DNA from: Glutamicibacter sp. JC586
GTDB taxonomy: Bacteria; Actinomycetota; Actinomycetes; Actinomycetales; Micrococcaceae
Assembly (NCBI RefSeq): GCF_009805585.1
Contig: NZ_VHIN01000002.1
Coordinates: 310,001-374,000, forward strand
Direction of reading: 5' to 3'
DNA: 64,000 nucleotides
In this document: positions 44,622 to 53,401 of the stretch, in pieces
How the letters are laid out: each line of letters begins with the position of its first letter
Position numbering within the stretch: position 1 is the stretch's first letter
Position numbers and translations under genes: made by a program
The notes under the pieces: model-generated
Told to the model about the DNA's origin: nothing
Seen by the model: only the letters and a program-made list of their open reading frames with translations
Databases searched by the model: none

Positions 44622-46001
44622 GTGGCCGATTCGGCAGCAACGCAAGAATTTGATGTCCTCATCCTCGGCGGTGGATCCGCTGGATACTCGGCAGCATTGC
44701 GCGCCATCCAGCTGGGCTACACCGTCGGCTTGATTGAAAAAGAAAAGCTGGGCGGCACTTGCCTGCACACCGGCTGCATCCCAACCAAGGCTTACCTGCA
44801 CGCTGCAGAGTTGGCTGAAAACGCTCGCGAAGGTGCCAAGTACGGCATCAACTCCTCGCTCGAGTCGATCGACTTGGGTGGCGTGCGTAAGTACAAGGAA
44901 GGCATCGTAGCCGGAAAGTACAAGGGCCTTCAGGGCCTACTCAAGATGAAGAAGGTCAACGTTATCACCGGTAACGGCCGTCTTGTCTCTCAGGATTCCA
45001 TCGATGTTGATGGCACCGTTTACAAGGGCAAGTACATCATCTTGGCCACCGGCTCCACCTCCAAGACCTTCGGTCTTGAAATTGGTGGCCGCGTTATGAC
45101 CAGCACCGAAGCACTGAACATGGAAGACATGCCAAAGAGCGCCATCGTGCTCGGTGGCGGCGTCATCGGTGTTGAATTCGCTTCTGTATGGAACTCGTTC
45201 GGCGTCGATGTCACCATCGTTGAAGGCTTGCCTTCACTGGTTCCTAACGAAGATCCAGCCATCATCAAGACCTTGGAGCGTGCTTTCAAGAAGCGCGGTA
45301 TCAAGTTCAACACCGGTGTCTTCTTCGAAAAGGTCGAGCAGGATGCCAACGGCGTTAAGGTTTCGCTGGCAGACGGCAACGTTCTGGAAGCAGACATCGT
45401 TCTGGTTGCAGTTGGTCGCGGTCCAGTCACCGAGGGTCTTGGCTTCGAAGAGCAGGGCATCACCATCGATCGCGGCTTCGTGATCACCGACGAGCGCCTG
45501 CACACCGGCGTCGGCAACGTTTACGCAATTGGCGACATCGTCCCAGGCGTACAGCTTGCACACCGCGGTTACCAGCATGGTCGTTTCGTGATCGAAGAAA
45601 TCAACGGCCAGAAGCCAGCGATCATCGAGGACATCAACATCCCGAAGGTCACCTTCTGCGAACCTGAGATTGCATCCGTAGGCTACTCCGAGCCAAAGGC
45701 TAAAGAGAAGTTCGGCGCCGACCAGATCGAAACCACCGAGTACAACCTCGCCGGTAACGGTAAGTCCGCCATCTTGGGCACCAGTGGCCTCATCAAGATG
45801 GTTCGCGTCAAGAACGGCCCAATCGTTGGCGTTCACGGCATCGGCGGTCGCATCGGTGAGCAGATCGGCGAAGCACAGTTGATTGTTAACTGGGAAGCAT
45901 ACCCAGAAGACATCTCCCCGCTGATCCATGCACACCCAACCCAGAACGAAGCTTTGGGCGAGGCAGCTATGGCTCTGGCCGGCGCTGCACTGCACGGCTA
46001 A
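44622..46001 (+). CDS. lpdA: Dihydrolipoyl dehydrogenase (E3)
   Basis: 459 residues from a GTG with GAGGGAG 7-8 bases upstream. FAD-binding GGGSAGYSAALRA near the N terminus; redox disulfide GGTCLHTGCIPTK (CxxxxC); NAD-binding GGGVIGVEFASVW; C-terminal catalytic pair HAHPTQNEALGEA. It reoxidises the dihydrolipoyl arms of 2-oxoacid dehydrogenase complexes. The next gene encodes an E2 component, but a hairpin at 46015-46051 lies between, so readthrough to sucB may be limited. Confidence 0.95.
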   Translation: MADSAATQEFDVLILGGGSAGYSAALRAIQLGYTVGLIEKEKLGGTCLHTGCIPTKAYLHAAELAENAREGAKYGINSSLESIDLGGVRKYKEGIVAGKYKGLQGLLKMKKVNVITGNGRLVSQDSIDVDGTVYKGKYIILATGSTSKTFGLEIGGRVMTSTEALNMEDMPKSAIVLGGGVIGVEFASVWNSFGVDVTIVEGLPSLVPNEDPAIIKTLERAFKKRGIKFNTGVFFEKVEQDANGVKVSLADGNVLEADIVLVAVGRGPVTEGLGFEEQGITIDRGFVITDERLHTGVGNVYAIGDIVPGVQLAHRGYQHGRFVIEEINGQKPAIIEDINIPKVTFCEPEIASVGYSEPKAKEKFGADQIETTEYNLAGNGKSAILGTSGLIKMVRVKNGPIVGVHGIGGRIGEQIGEAQLIVNWEAYPEDISPLIHAHPTQNEALGEAAMALAGAALHG

Positions 46002-46014
46002 TAGCTTTTGAAAC

Positions 46015-46051
46015 CACTAGGCAGCGCGTTCACTGAACGCGCTGCCTAGTG
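46015..46051 (+). terminator. Hairpin between lpdA and sucB
   Basis: Two 18-base complementary arms separated by a single base (a smaller loop opens in practice). There is no T-run, so either a U-less terminator or a stabilising or processing structure. Confidence 0.55.
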
Positions 46052-46118
46052 CACAAAGCTCGGAGGCTCAGCCTCCACCCACAATTCAAGATTTTAAAAA
46101 CCAAGGAGATACGGGACG

Positions 46119-47858
46119 ATGTCTGAAACCGTAAACCTACCCGCACTGGGTGAAAGCGTTACCGAAGGTACGGTAACTCGCTGGCTGAAGCAGGTTGGCG
46201 ACCGTGTAGAGGTAGACGAGCCGTTGGTGGAAGTTTCCACTGACAAAGTAGACACTGAAGTTCCTTCGCCAGTTGCCGGCGTTATCGAGGAAATCTTCGT
46301 GGCCGAGGACGAGGACGCTGAAGTTGGCGCCCCATTGGTTCGCATTGGCGACGGTTCAGGATCTGGCGAAGCCGCTCCTGCTGCCCCTGCTGCTGAAGAA
46401 GCACCAGCCAAGGAAGAAGCACCAGCTGCTCCAGCAACTGAAGAAGCTCCAGCCAAGGAAGAGGCACCTGCTGCCGCTGAATCCACTGGCTCTGCTTCGG
46501 GCACCGAGGTTACCCTGCCAGCACTGGGCGAATCGGTCACCGAAGGTACCGTTACCCGTTGGCTGAAGGAAGTTGGCGAAGAAGTAGCCGTCGACGAGCC
46601 ATTGCTTGAGGTATCCACCGACAAGGTTGACACTGAAGTTCCTTCCCCAGTTGCCGGTACCCTGCTGGAAATCCGCGTTCCTGAAGATGAGACCGCTGAA
46701 GTAGGCGCTGTTCTTGCAGTTATCGGTGCCGCTGGCGCTGTTGCACCTGCCAAGGAAGAGGCACCAGCTGCACCCGCCAAGGAAGAGGCTCCTGCTGCTC
46801 CTGCAGCTCCAGCCAAGGAAGAAGCACCTGCTGCGCCTGTCGCACCAGCTACTCCAGCAGCTCCAGCAGCTCCAGCCAAGGAAGAAGCACCAGCTGCTCC
46901 TGCCGCAGAGTCGAACAACGAGTCGGGCTACGTAACGCCACTGGTTCGCCGTCTTGCTAACCAGCACGATATCGATATCGCTTCGGTCAAGGGCACTGGC
47001 GTTGGCGGTCGCATCCGCAAGCAGGACGTGCTTGACGCAGTTTCTGCAAAGGAATCAGCTGCACCAGCAGCTTCGTCAGCTCCAGCAGCTGCACCTGCAG
47101 CCAAGGCTGCTGCCCCAGCTGTCGAGGCTTCCTCGCTGCGCGGAACCACCGAGAAGGCTCCACGCATCCGTCAGGTGATCGCCCGTCGTATGCGTGAATC
47201 GCTGGACGTTTCGACTCAGCTGACCCAGGTCCACGAGATCGACATGACCCGCATCGTCAAGCTGCGCGGTTCGGCTAAGTCCAGCTTCAAGGCCACCAAC
47301 GGCGTGAACCTGACTTACCTGCCATTCATCGCCAAGGCTGTTGCCGAAGGCCTGAAGGCTCACCCGAAGCTGAACGCAGAGTACAACGAAGAGACTCAGC
47401 AGATCACCTACCACAATGCCGAGCACTTGGCATTTGCTGTCGACACCGACAAGGGCCTACTGGTTCCAGTCGTATCGAACGCTGGGGATCTGAACCTTGC
47501 CGGTCTGGCTTCGCGCATCGCTGACGTTGCTGCACGTACCCGCAGCAACAAGATCGGTCCAGATGAGCTGTCGGGCGGCACCTTCTCGATCACCAACATC
47601 GGTTCGGTTGGCGCGTTGTTCGATACCCCAATCATCAACCAGCCTCAGGTAGCTATCTTGGGCACCGGTGCAATCGTCAAGCGTCCAATGGTTATCACCG
47701 ATGCTGATGGCAATGATTCGATTGCAATCCGCCACATGATGTACCTGTGCTTGACCTACGATCACCGTTTGGTTGACGGCGCCGATGCAGGTCGCTTCCT
47801 GCAGACCGTCAAGGCTCGCCTTGAGGGTGGCGCATTTGAGGGCGACCTAGGACTCTAA
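46119..47858 (+). CDS. sucB: 2-oxoacid dehydrogenase E2 (dihydrolipoamide acyltransferase), two lipoyl domains
   Basis: 579 residues with AAGGAGAT upstream. Lipoyl domain 1 (1-77, lysine K43 in STDKVDTE) and lipoyl domain 2 (130-203, K169 in the same motif) are followed by Ala-Pro-rich linkers with repeated [10 protein letters not shown], a peripheral-subunit-binding domain (about 271-308, [15 protein letters not shown]), and the acyltransferase domain with the active-site [14 protein letters not shown]. The duplicated lipoyl domains and motif match the succinyltransferase used in actinobacteria; by synteny it is the counterpart of M. tuberculosis DlaT, which also serves pyruvate dehydrogenase. 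Substrate assignment is therefore not settled by sequence. Confidence 0.9.
   Translation: MSETVNLPALGESVTEGTVTRWLKQVGDRVEVDEPLVEVSTDKVDTEVPSPVAGVIEEIFVAEDEDAEVGAPLVRIGDGSGSGEAAPAAPAAEEAPAKEEAPAAPATEEAPAKEEAPAAAESTGSASGTEVTLPALGESVTEGTVTRWLKEVGEEVAVDEPLLEVSTDKVDTEVPSPVAGTLLEIRVPEDETAEVGAVLAVIGAAGAVAPAKEEAPAAPAKEEAPAAPAAPAKEEAPAAPVAPATPAAPAAPAKEEAPAAPAAESNNESGYVTPLVRRLANQHDIDIASVKGTGVGGRIRKQDVLDAVSAKESAAPAASSAPAAAPAAKAAAPAVEASSLRGTTEKAPRIRQVIARRMRESLDVSTQLTQVHEIDMTRIVKLRGSAKSSFKATNGVNLTYLPFIAKAVAEGLKAHPKLNAEYNEETQQITYHNAEHLAFAVDTDKGLLVPVVSNAGDLNLAGLASRIADVAARTRSNKIGPDELSGGTFSITNIGSVGALFDTPIINQPQVAILGTGAIVKRPMVITDADGNDSIAIRHMMYLCLTYDHRLVDGADAGRFLQTVKARLEGGAFEGDLGL
46374..46485 (+). repeat. In-frame linker repeats, first array in sucB
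   Basis: Repeats of the codons for [12 protein letters not shown] between lipoyl domains 1 and 2. They form a flexible Ala-Pro linker. Confidence 0.75.
46743..46908 (+). repeat. In-frame linker repeats, second array in sucB
   Basis: About four copies of [10 protein letters not shown]-type codons between lipoyl domain 2 and the subunit-binding domain. Near-identical DNA (gccaaggaagaagcacc) recurs, so copy number may vary between strains. Confidence 0.75.
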
Positions 47859-47889
47859 GTCTTAGATCCGGCTTCAAGGCCTAACCATT

Positions 47890-47933
47890 GATCGTCCCTG
47901 CTGAACTATTCAGCAGGGACGATCTTTGTTTTT
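47890..47933 (+). terminator. Rho-independent terminator after sucB
   Basis: A 16-bp perfect stem (47890-47905 with 47909-47924), 3-base loop and a T-rich tail (TTTGTTTTT). Confidence 0.88.
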
Positions 47934-47967
47934 CTACGATACGTCGAATTTAGATTAGGCTAGGACT

Positions 47968-48318
47968 ATGGAATTCCTTAAAGTCATTTTGGTATTTGTG
48001 CACATCCTTGGCGCTGCTGCGATCTTCGGTGGTTGGCTAGCAAACTTCAAGACTCCAACCGTCAACGTATGGCAGTGGTACGGTGCTTTGGCTCAATTGG
48101 TTACCGGCCTTGCCTTGGTAGGTATCGCCGAAGCTGGTACCGATCCAGTAAATCATGCAAAGATTGCGGTCAAGGTCATCATCGCGCTCGTCATTGCCGT
48201 TGCCGCGTTCATTGGTCGCAAGAAGATCAAGGCCGGCGAAGAGGTATCGACTGGTATCGCTCACGCCGTCGGTGGCATGGCATTCATCAACATTGCCGTA
48301 GCCACCCTCTGGGTCTAA
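47968..48318 (+). CDS. Small four-helix membrane protein
   Basis: 116 residues, almost entirely membrane helices at about 4-24, 36-54, 66-84 and 94-114, with short loops and a conserved-looking H12 in FVHILGAAAIFGGWLA. This pattern occurs in small actinobacterial membrane proteins placed beside the lipoyl genes, but I cannot name a family with confidence. TAGGCT lies six bases before the ATG, with no Shine-Dalgarno, indicating a leaderless message. It is a single-gene unit between the sucB terminator and a convergent hairpin. Confidence 0.75.
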   Translation: MEFLKVILVFVHILGAAAIFGGWLANFKTPTVNVWQWYGALAQLVTGLALVGIAEAGTDPVNHAKIAVKVIIALVIAVAAFIGRKKIKAGEEVSTGIAHAVGGMAFINIAVATLWV

Positions 48319-48337
48319 ACAACGCCCTATCCTTTGG

Positions 48338-48383
48338 CAGGAATCGGATTCAGTGCACAAACCGCACTGGACTTCGGTTCCTG
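48338..48383. terminator. Compound hairpin between the small membrane protein and kinase genes
   Basis: An interrupted stem (CAGGAA/TTCCTG outer and CAGTGC/GCACTG inner) lies between convergent stops at 48318 and 48394. No T-run. Confidence 0.45.
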
Positions 48384-48393
48384 TCAATGATGT

Positions 48394-49905
48394 TTAACGG
48401 CGAATAACCTTGCCAATTCTCCAATGCTCTTCAATCAACACGAGCTCGATCTCAACCCGTTGAGGACCGGTAGATTTGACTGTGTGCACATGCTTACCTT
48501 TGAGATCCTGATACGCATAATCAGATTGCGTTGAAGTCGCTGCAAGCATCACCGTATTGCCCTGGCCTCGAGCAGTCACCGTTACATCCTCCATTCGGGT
48601 GCCCAGACCATCAAATATTAGTTTCATTTCCCGCAAGGTAGATATCGTCTCCAGATCACGTTTGAGTTGAGCTGAGCCCGGCGCATAGATAGTTTTCAAC
48701 TTTTTCTCGTTCATCGCACTCATGGCGTCATCGCGCCTTTTCGTCAGATCCAGAAATGCCGAGGTAACGGTGTCTTGTTGCACGATACAGGCAGGTTCAT
48801 GGCCCGCATCATCTATTCGGCAGCTTGGCTGGTCGAGAGGGGCTGCTGCTTTAGCGCTGGGGTCAGAGGCTATGGCGGCTCGAAGGTGATTGACACCCAC
48901 AAGACTGCCGCCGAGCACTGATAACCCTAGAACCAAAGCCGCCGCCACTTTGATTCCACCAGGGGTACGACGTAGTTTGTGCAGATTTGCACTTGCTTCA
49001 GACCCAGCCAGCAGCTTGTATCTTGTCCGGTTCTGCTTATGCTGACTACGGTTTCGGCGTTGCCCTCCACTGACGTCAGGGTGAATGGTTTCCATCAAGT
49101 GGGTGGCTTCCTCGCTGACGTGCCCTTCCCAATGAATTGGTTCGGCGTCAGCACAGGAAAATAGAGTTCTCGCGAACTGTTCAGCTGTAGGGCGGCAGCC
49201 CGGATCTTCGTTCAAAGATTCGATTAGTAGCTCGTGGAGAATCTCCGGAAGCATGGGGAACTTTACGCTGGCCGGAGGCCTGATTAGTTCTGGGTCGGGT
49301 GGCTGCCCGGAGAGTAAAAACCACAGGCAAGTAGCCAGAGAATAGACGTCCTGCTCCCCCACCTGACTTTCCAAGGCCCCTGCGCGTGATTCGGGGGCCA
49401 AAAATCCCGGTGTGCCTGCGCCGGAGCCTTCTTGCTCCGCAGTAGCTGATTCTTGAAAATCGATTATTTTAGGCATTCCGCTGGCCGTCAGTAGGACATT
49501 GGCCGGTGATAGATCGCCATGTCGCGTACCGTTAGAATGCATGACAGACACCGTTTGGGCAACGGGAGCCAAGGCCGTAATACATTCGCCGAGGCTAAAG
49601 ACGCCCCGATTGTGAACCAGGTCAGCGAGACTCCCTCCCGGGCAATATTCCATGAGTAACCCGTCACCCAATTGTGTCGATAAGGTCCCGTAAAATTCGA
49701 CGACATATTTCCTCGTCTGAGCTATCGAATTCTGTCTTAACGAGGTGACGTTCTCCATAGTCAAACTCAGTTTTAGCACCATGTAACTCTGGTCACGCTC
49801 GCGACGAAGCAACCATACTTTGCATGGTGACTTGGCACTTAAGGGCTTGACAGTGACATACCCCGGACTAATCGGCCACGATAGGACATTCGTTGATTCA
49901 TTCAT
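48394..49905 (-). CDS. Atypical serine/threonine kinase-like membrane protein
   Basis: 503 residues. The kinase domain is about 15-250: the ATP-anchoring lysine is in VLKLS (K45), the catalytic loop is HGDLSPAN (129-136, catalytic D131; Lys replaced by Ser, as in several actinobacterial kinases), and the metal loop is DFQ (149-151) instead of DFG. The glycine-rich loop is not recognisable. A basic juxtamembrane stretch is followed by a single helix (about 318-338) and a 160-residue extracellular domain. The catalytic Asp and metal Asp remain, so activity is possible but uncertain. It is divergent from lipB. Confidence 0.8.
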   Translation of the reverse strand: MNESTNVLSWPISPGYVTVKPLSAKSPCKVWLLRRERDQSYMVLKLSLTMENVTSLRQNSIAQTRKYVVEFYGTLSTQLGDGLLMEYCPGGSLADLVHNRGVFSLGECITALAPVAQTVSVMHSNGTRHGDLSPANVLLTASGMPKIIDFQESATAEQEGSGAGTPGFLAPESRAGALESQVGEQDVYSLATCLWFLLSGQPPDPELIRPPASVKFPMLPEILHELLIESLNEDPGCRPTAEQFARTLFSCADAEPIHWEGHVSEEATHLMETIHPDVSGGQRRNRSQHKQNRTRYKLLAGSEASANLHKLRRTPGGIKVAAALVLGLSVLGGSLVGVNHLRAAIASDPSAKAAAPLDQPSCRIDDAGHEPACIVQQDTVTSAFLDLTKRRDDAMSAMNEKKLKTIYAPGSAQLKRDLETISTLREMKLIFDGLGTRMEDVTVTARGQGNTVMLAATSTQSDYAYQDLKGKHVHTVKSTGPQRVEIELVLIEEHWRIGKVIRR

Positions 49906-49997
49906 GACTCAGTTGTAGTCCAAAAATAGGAAACACAATCTGGTTATCCACAGTTAATGGTTCCCAACTCGGATTAGCGACAGCAAGGACATCAGCG

Positions 49998-50003
49998 TAG
50001 GGT
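49998..50003 (+). promoter_or_regulatory. Predicted -10 of lipB
   Basis: TAGGGT lies 7 bases before the ATG at 50011 and no Shine-Dalgarno is present, suggesting a leaderless lipB-lipA transcript. Confidence 0.45.
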
Positions 50004-50010
50004 AACCATC

Positions 50011-50658
50011 ATGGCGATCGAATTCGAACGAGTCGGACTAGGCTCAAAATTTGTGCCCTATATGGAAGCCTGGGACTACCAAATCCAGTTGCACGAAGCG
50101 GTACTCGAGGACATAGAGTCCCCACGAGTTTTGTTCCTTGAACACGAAGCGGTTTACACGGCGGGCAAGAGGACCGAACCAGAGGATCTTCCCTTAGACG
50201 GCACTCCGGTTGTGGACGTGGACCGCGGAGGTAAGCTCACCTGGCACGGACCAGGTCAGTTGGTTGGCTATCCCATTGTTAAGCTTCGCAAAAAGAGCGC
50301 GATTCGCCTCTACGTCGAAACTATCGAGGAAGCACTGATCAATGTCGTCAGTGAACTAGGTATCCCTACCGCTCAAATCAAGGGTCGTTCCGGAGTTTGG
50401 GTTCCAGGTAAAGATGGCGAGCAGGACCGAAAGATAGCTGCAATTGGCCTTCGCATCAGTCAAGGCGTCACGATGCATGGATTTGCACTGAACTGCTCCA
50501 ATGAGCTCACCAGTTACGATCAAATCATTCCGTGCGGAATCACCGATGCCGGCGTCACCACAATTTCCGCCGAGCTGGGACGAACTGTAACCCCCGAAGA
50601 CATCGTCGATCGCGTGCAGATCGAACTCGAACGACTTCTTACCCCTCAAGTCGTCTAG
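50011..50658 (+). CDS. lipB: Octanoyl-[acyl-carrier-protein] transferase
   Basis: 215 residues. It transfers octanoate from acyl carrier protein to lipoyl domains, the first step of lipoate assembly. Family motifs: [35 protein letters not shown] (substrate loop), the catalytic lysine in KIAAIGLRI and the catalytic cysteine in [13 protein letters not shown]. It is followed 32 bases later by lipA, and the lipoyl-domain protein SucB is encoded just upstream. Confidence 0.95.
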   Translation: MAIEFERVGLGSKFVPYMEAWDYQIQLHEAVLEDIESPRVLFLEHEAVYTAGKRTEPEDLPLDGTPVVDVDRGGKLTWHGPGQLVGYPIVKLRKKSAIRLYVETIEEALINVVSELGIPTAQIKGRSGVWVPGKDGEQDRKIAAIGLRISQGVTMHGFALNCSNELTSYDQIIPCGITDAGVTTISAELGRTVTPEDIVDRVQIELERLLTPQVV

Positions 50659-50690
50659 ACAATCATTCCCTCCGAAAGAAAGAGCCGATA

Positions 50691-51689
50691 ATGAGCGTCG
50701 CACCAGAAGGCCGCCGAATGCTTCGCGTTGAAAAGCGCAACGCAGCAGTGCCCGTGGAACGAAAGCCCGAGTGGATCAAAGCCAAGCTGAACATTGGTCC
50801 TGAATACGTTGGTTTGAAGAACCTCGTGCAGTCCGAAGGGCTGCACACAGTCTGCGAAGAAGCAGGCTGCCCGAATATCTTTGAGTGCTGGGAAGACCGA
50901 GAAGCGTCATTCCTTATCGGCGGGTCCGAATGTACTCGACGCTGTGACTTCTGCCAGATCGCTACCGGTAAACCTTCACCAATTGATCGTTCGGAACCTT
51001 TTAAGGTCGCTTTGAGCGTGAAGAAGATGGACCTGCGTTACGCAACAGTCACTGGTGTTGCCCGCGATGATCTTGAAGACGAAGGCGTCTGGCTCTATGC
51101 AGAAACCGTCCGTCAGATTCACAAAATGAACCCCACCACCGGTGTTGAGTTGCTGATTCCTGATTTCTCCGGAAAGCCAGAGAATCTGGACGCCATTTGC
51201 GATTCCGCTCCTGAAGTTTACGCGCACAACGTAGAAACTGTTCCGCGCATTTTCAAGCGCATTCGTCCGGCTTTCCGCTACGACCGTTCAATGGACGTAA
51301 TTTCTCACGGCCGTAATCGTGGCCTGATCACAAAGTCGAACCTAATCCTAGGTATGGGAGAGACTCGTGAAGAGATCTCTGAGGCAATGCGCGACTTGCA
51401 TGAGGCAGGTTGCGATTTGCTGACGCTGACTCAGTACCTGCGCCCTACCGACCTTCACCTGCCGGTAGATCGCTGGGTTACTCCTCAGGAATTCATTGAA
51501 CTGCAGCAAGAAGCTGAGGAAATTGGTTTTGCTGGCGTCATGTCCGGGCCGCTGGTACGTTCTTCGTACCGTGCCGGACGGCTTTGGGCAGGTGCCATGC
51601 GCAAGAAGGGACGCGAGATTCCAGAAGAACTCTCGCACATCGAATCTTCGGGCAACACCCGACAGGAAGCAGCTTCCCTGATCAAGTAA
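50691..51689 (+). CDS. lipA: Lipoyl synthase
   Basis: 332 residues from the ATG at 50691, which has GAAAGAAAGAG upstream; the frame is open earlier but overlaps lipB. It is a radical-SAM enzyme that inserts two sulfurs into octanoyl-lipoyl domains. The auxiliary cluster is [12 protein letters not shown] (CX4CX5C), the SAM cluster is CTRRCDFC (CX3CX2C), and the C-terminal RSSYRAG serine ligand is present. It forms an operon with lipB, ending in the hairpin at 51715-51763. Confidence 0.97.
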   Translation: MSVAPEGRRMLRVEKRNAAVPVERKPEWIKAKLNIGPEYVGLKNLVQSEGLHTVCEEAGCPNIFECWEDREASFLIGGSECTRRCDFCQIATGKPSPIDRSEPFKVALSVKKMDLRYATVTGVARDDLEDEGVWLYAETVRQIHKMNPTTGVELLIPDFSGKPENLDAICDSAPEVYAHNVETVPRIFKRIRPAFRYDRSMDVISHGRNRGLITKSNLILGMGETREEISEAMRDLHEAGCDLLTLTQYLRPTDLHLPVDRWVTPQEFIELQQEAEEIGFAGVMSGPLVRSSYRAGRLWAGAMRKKGREIPEELSHIESSGNTRQEAASLIK

Positions 51690-51714
51690 TAATCTGTAGG
51701 TCGTTTTCGTCCTA

Positions 51715-51763
51715 GGCCCCGTAGTCAGCTGGTTCAGTTTTGAACTGTTGGTACGGGGCCTTT
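51715..51763 (+). terminator. Terminator after lipA
   Basis: A 9-bp GC-rich stem (GGCCCCGTA with TACGGGGCC) encloses a smaller GTTCA/TGAAC hairpin and is followed by TTT. Confidence 0.65.
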
Positions 51764-51841
51764 GGCATAAGAACTTTTCGTCACATGCAGAAGATTTTCT
51801 TCCTGCCACGCGCTTGGCTTAGAACTCTGATCAATATCGCG

Positions 51842-51847
51842 TAGAAT
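51842..51847 (+). promoter_or_regulatory. Predicted -10 of the DUF4191 gene
   Basis: TAGAAT, with TTAGAA 17 bases upstream as a weak -35. The leader would be about 2-3 bases before the ATG at 51857. Confidence 0.5.
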
Positions 51848-51856
51848 TAAGGCACT

Positions 51857-52609
51857 ATGGCCAAAAACTCCGACAACGAAGCAGCTGCTCAATCAAAGCG
51901 CGGCCTGTTTTCGCGTAAACCAAAAGCTGAGAAACAGAACAAAGAACCGGGCCGATTGAAGCAAATCGGACAAGTCTTCCAGATGACCCGCCGTAATGAC
52001 CCTATGGTTGTTTGGTGGATGGCTCTGGCTGCCTTGGCTGTAATTGCCGTCTGTTTGGTCATCGGTATCTTGATCAACAACTGGATCACCATGTTGATCA
52101 TTGCTATTCCGCTAGCACTTCTTGCGGCAATGTTCATCATGTCACGCCGTGCTGAAAGAGCCGCCTTCTCTCAGTTGGAAGGTCGTCCCGGTGCCGCCGG
52201 CGCTGCCATGAGCGTGTTGCGTCGTGGCTGGATCCTGAAGCAGGAGCCAGTAGCTTACAACCGCCACCAGGATTTGGTTTTCCTCGCTGTCGGACGTCCA
52301 GGCGTTGTTCTTGTTTCTGAAGGTCCAAAGAACCGTGTTCGCGAAATTGTGGGCTCTGAGCGCAAGCGAATTGCTCGAGTACTGCCTAACGTTCCAATCC
52401 ACGTTATCAACGCTGGACAGGACGAGGACCAAACTAGCTTGGTCAATGTTGCCAAGGAAATGAAGAAGTTGCCTAAGGCCATTACCAAGCTTGAGGTTAG
52501 CGCAATCGATAAGCGTCTGAGCACGTTGACTGCCAATCGCCTGCCAATTCCTAAGGGTGTCGATCCAAACCGCGCTAGGCCAAACCGCCGCGCAACCCGT
52601 GGTCGCTAA
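51857..52609 (+). CDS. DUF4191 membrane protein
   Basis: 250 residues. A lysine-rich N terminus (1-45) precedes two adjacent membrane helices (about 50-72 and 76-95, VVWWMALAALAVIAVCLVIG and the following ITMLIIAIPLALLAAMF), then a soluble domain with GRPGVVLVSEGPKNRV and the family's RVLPNVPIHVIN segment, and a basic tail. DUF4191 is an actinobacterial family of unknown function; it follows lipA in M. tuberculosis as well (Rv2219). The -10 lies so close to the ATG that the mRNA has almost no leader. Confidence 0.88.
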   Translation: MAKNSDNEAAAQSKRGLFSRKPKAEKQNKEPGRLKQIGQVFQMTRRNDPMVVWWMALAALAVIAVCLVIGILINNWITMLIIAIPLALLAAMFIMSRRAERAAFSQLEGRPGAAGAAMSVLRRGWILKQEPVAYNRHQDLVFLAVGRPGVVLVSEGPKNRVREIVGSERKRIARVLPNVPIHVINAGQDEDQTSLVNVAKEMKKLPKAITKLEVSAIDKRLSTLTANRLPIPKGVDPNRARPNRRATRGR

Positions 52610-52615
52610 GAACTA

Positions 52616-52666
52616 GATAAAGAAGAAGCCGCAACAGGATTTTCCTGTTGCGGCTTCTTCTTTATC
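52616..52666. terminator. Bidirectional hairpin between DUF4191 and RDD genes
   Basis: A perfect 24-bp stem with a 3-base loop between convergent stops at 52609 and 52680. On the plus strand it is followed by TTTG. Confidence 0.8.
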
Positions 52667-52679
52667 TTTGATTTCTGCG

Positions 52680-53117
52680 CTATCGAATATTGACCAGAAT
52701 GCTCTTGGGTAGCCGATCATGAAGACCGCGCTGATCCTTGTCCGTAATGAACACGGGAATAGCCAAGCACAGCAGTACAGATCGAATAAGTCCCTGCAAT
52801 GGCTTGAGCGCTGTTCCATCCATTGATTGCACCTGCAGTCCAAAGGTTCTGTGGCCAATCGTGTGACCCGTAAACCCGACACCAACAATTTGTCCGACGC
52901 AGAATAGTAGCAACGTCGCTATGTCGGCGAGGTCAAAGAGCAACCAACTGACCAACATTGATAAACCCCAGTCGATAAACAGCGCTCCGACTCTTCTAGG
53001 GAAGCGTCCGATGGAACCCGGACCTTTTTCGGGACGCCCGAGATCTTGGCCGGGCCACTGCTGGGTACTATGCTGTGGCGGGCCTTCAAGCCACGAACTG
53101 AAGTCTTTTCTTTCCAC
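52680..53117 (-). CDS. RDD-family membrane protein
   Basis: 145 residues from a GTG. The first helix carries the diagnostic Arg-Arg...Asp of the family (RRVGALFIDWGLSML), followed by helices around 65-85 and 105-125 and the HTIGHRTFGLQV and DRLPKSI segments. RDD proteins are small membrane proteins, some linked to ion exchange; the role here is unknown. TAGACT lies six bases before the GTG, so a leaderless mRNA is likely. It corresponds to Rv2219A next to glnA1. Confidence 0.82.
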   Translation of the reverse strand: MERKDFSSWLEGPPQHSTQQWPGQDLGRPEKGPGSIGRFPRRVGALFIDWGLSMLVSWLLFDLADIATLLLFCVGQIVGVGFTGHTIGHRTFGLQVQSMDGTALKPLQGLIRSVLLCLAIPVFITDKDQRGLHDRLPKSILVNIR

Positions 53118-53250
53118 GTTCTCAGTCTATCGAGGGTTTCTGTGCGTTGTTGCACGGCACTTCAGACACCCTAAATAGCAAGCATGGCCTCAAAGACAGT
53201 TTGTTACGAATCGAATCATGCCTAATCAGAGGCACGCGACATCCCGAAGC

Positions 53251-53275
53251 GTTACCTTTGTAACAGGCCGGAAAC
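53251..53275 (+). promoter_or_regulatory. GlnR-like operator upstream of glnA
   Basis: GTAAC-AGGCCG-GAAAC (53260-53275) fits the GlnR consensus GTNAC-N6-GAAAC exactly, and GTTAC precedes it at 53251-53255, forming GTTAC-CTTT-GTAAC. It lies about 125-150 bp upstream of the glnA start, a typical activator distance. Confidence 0.55.
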
Positions 53276-53401
53276 AATAGAGACACCATTCAGAAACGGA
53301 TTATGAGTAAGCTCTATTTGTAAGCAAGAGAACCAGTCGGACCAATCTGTCTGATAGTTCTGTTTACCACAACTCATATCTCACCAGGGAGTCACCTGCA
53401 C

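Noticed and set aside
46374-46908. Direct repeats as a CRISPR array or mobile-element remnant
   Set aside because: The repeats are in frame, encode the linker and have no unique spacers or terminal inverted repeats.
46094-46918. Ala/Gly/Ser-rich open frame opposite sucB
   Set aside because: It is the antisense reading of the two lipoyl domains and Ala-Pro linkers; the repeats come from sucB.
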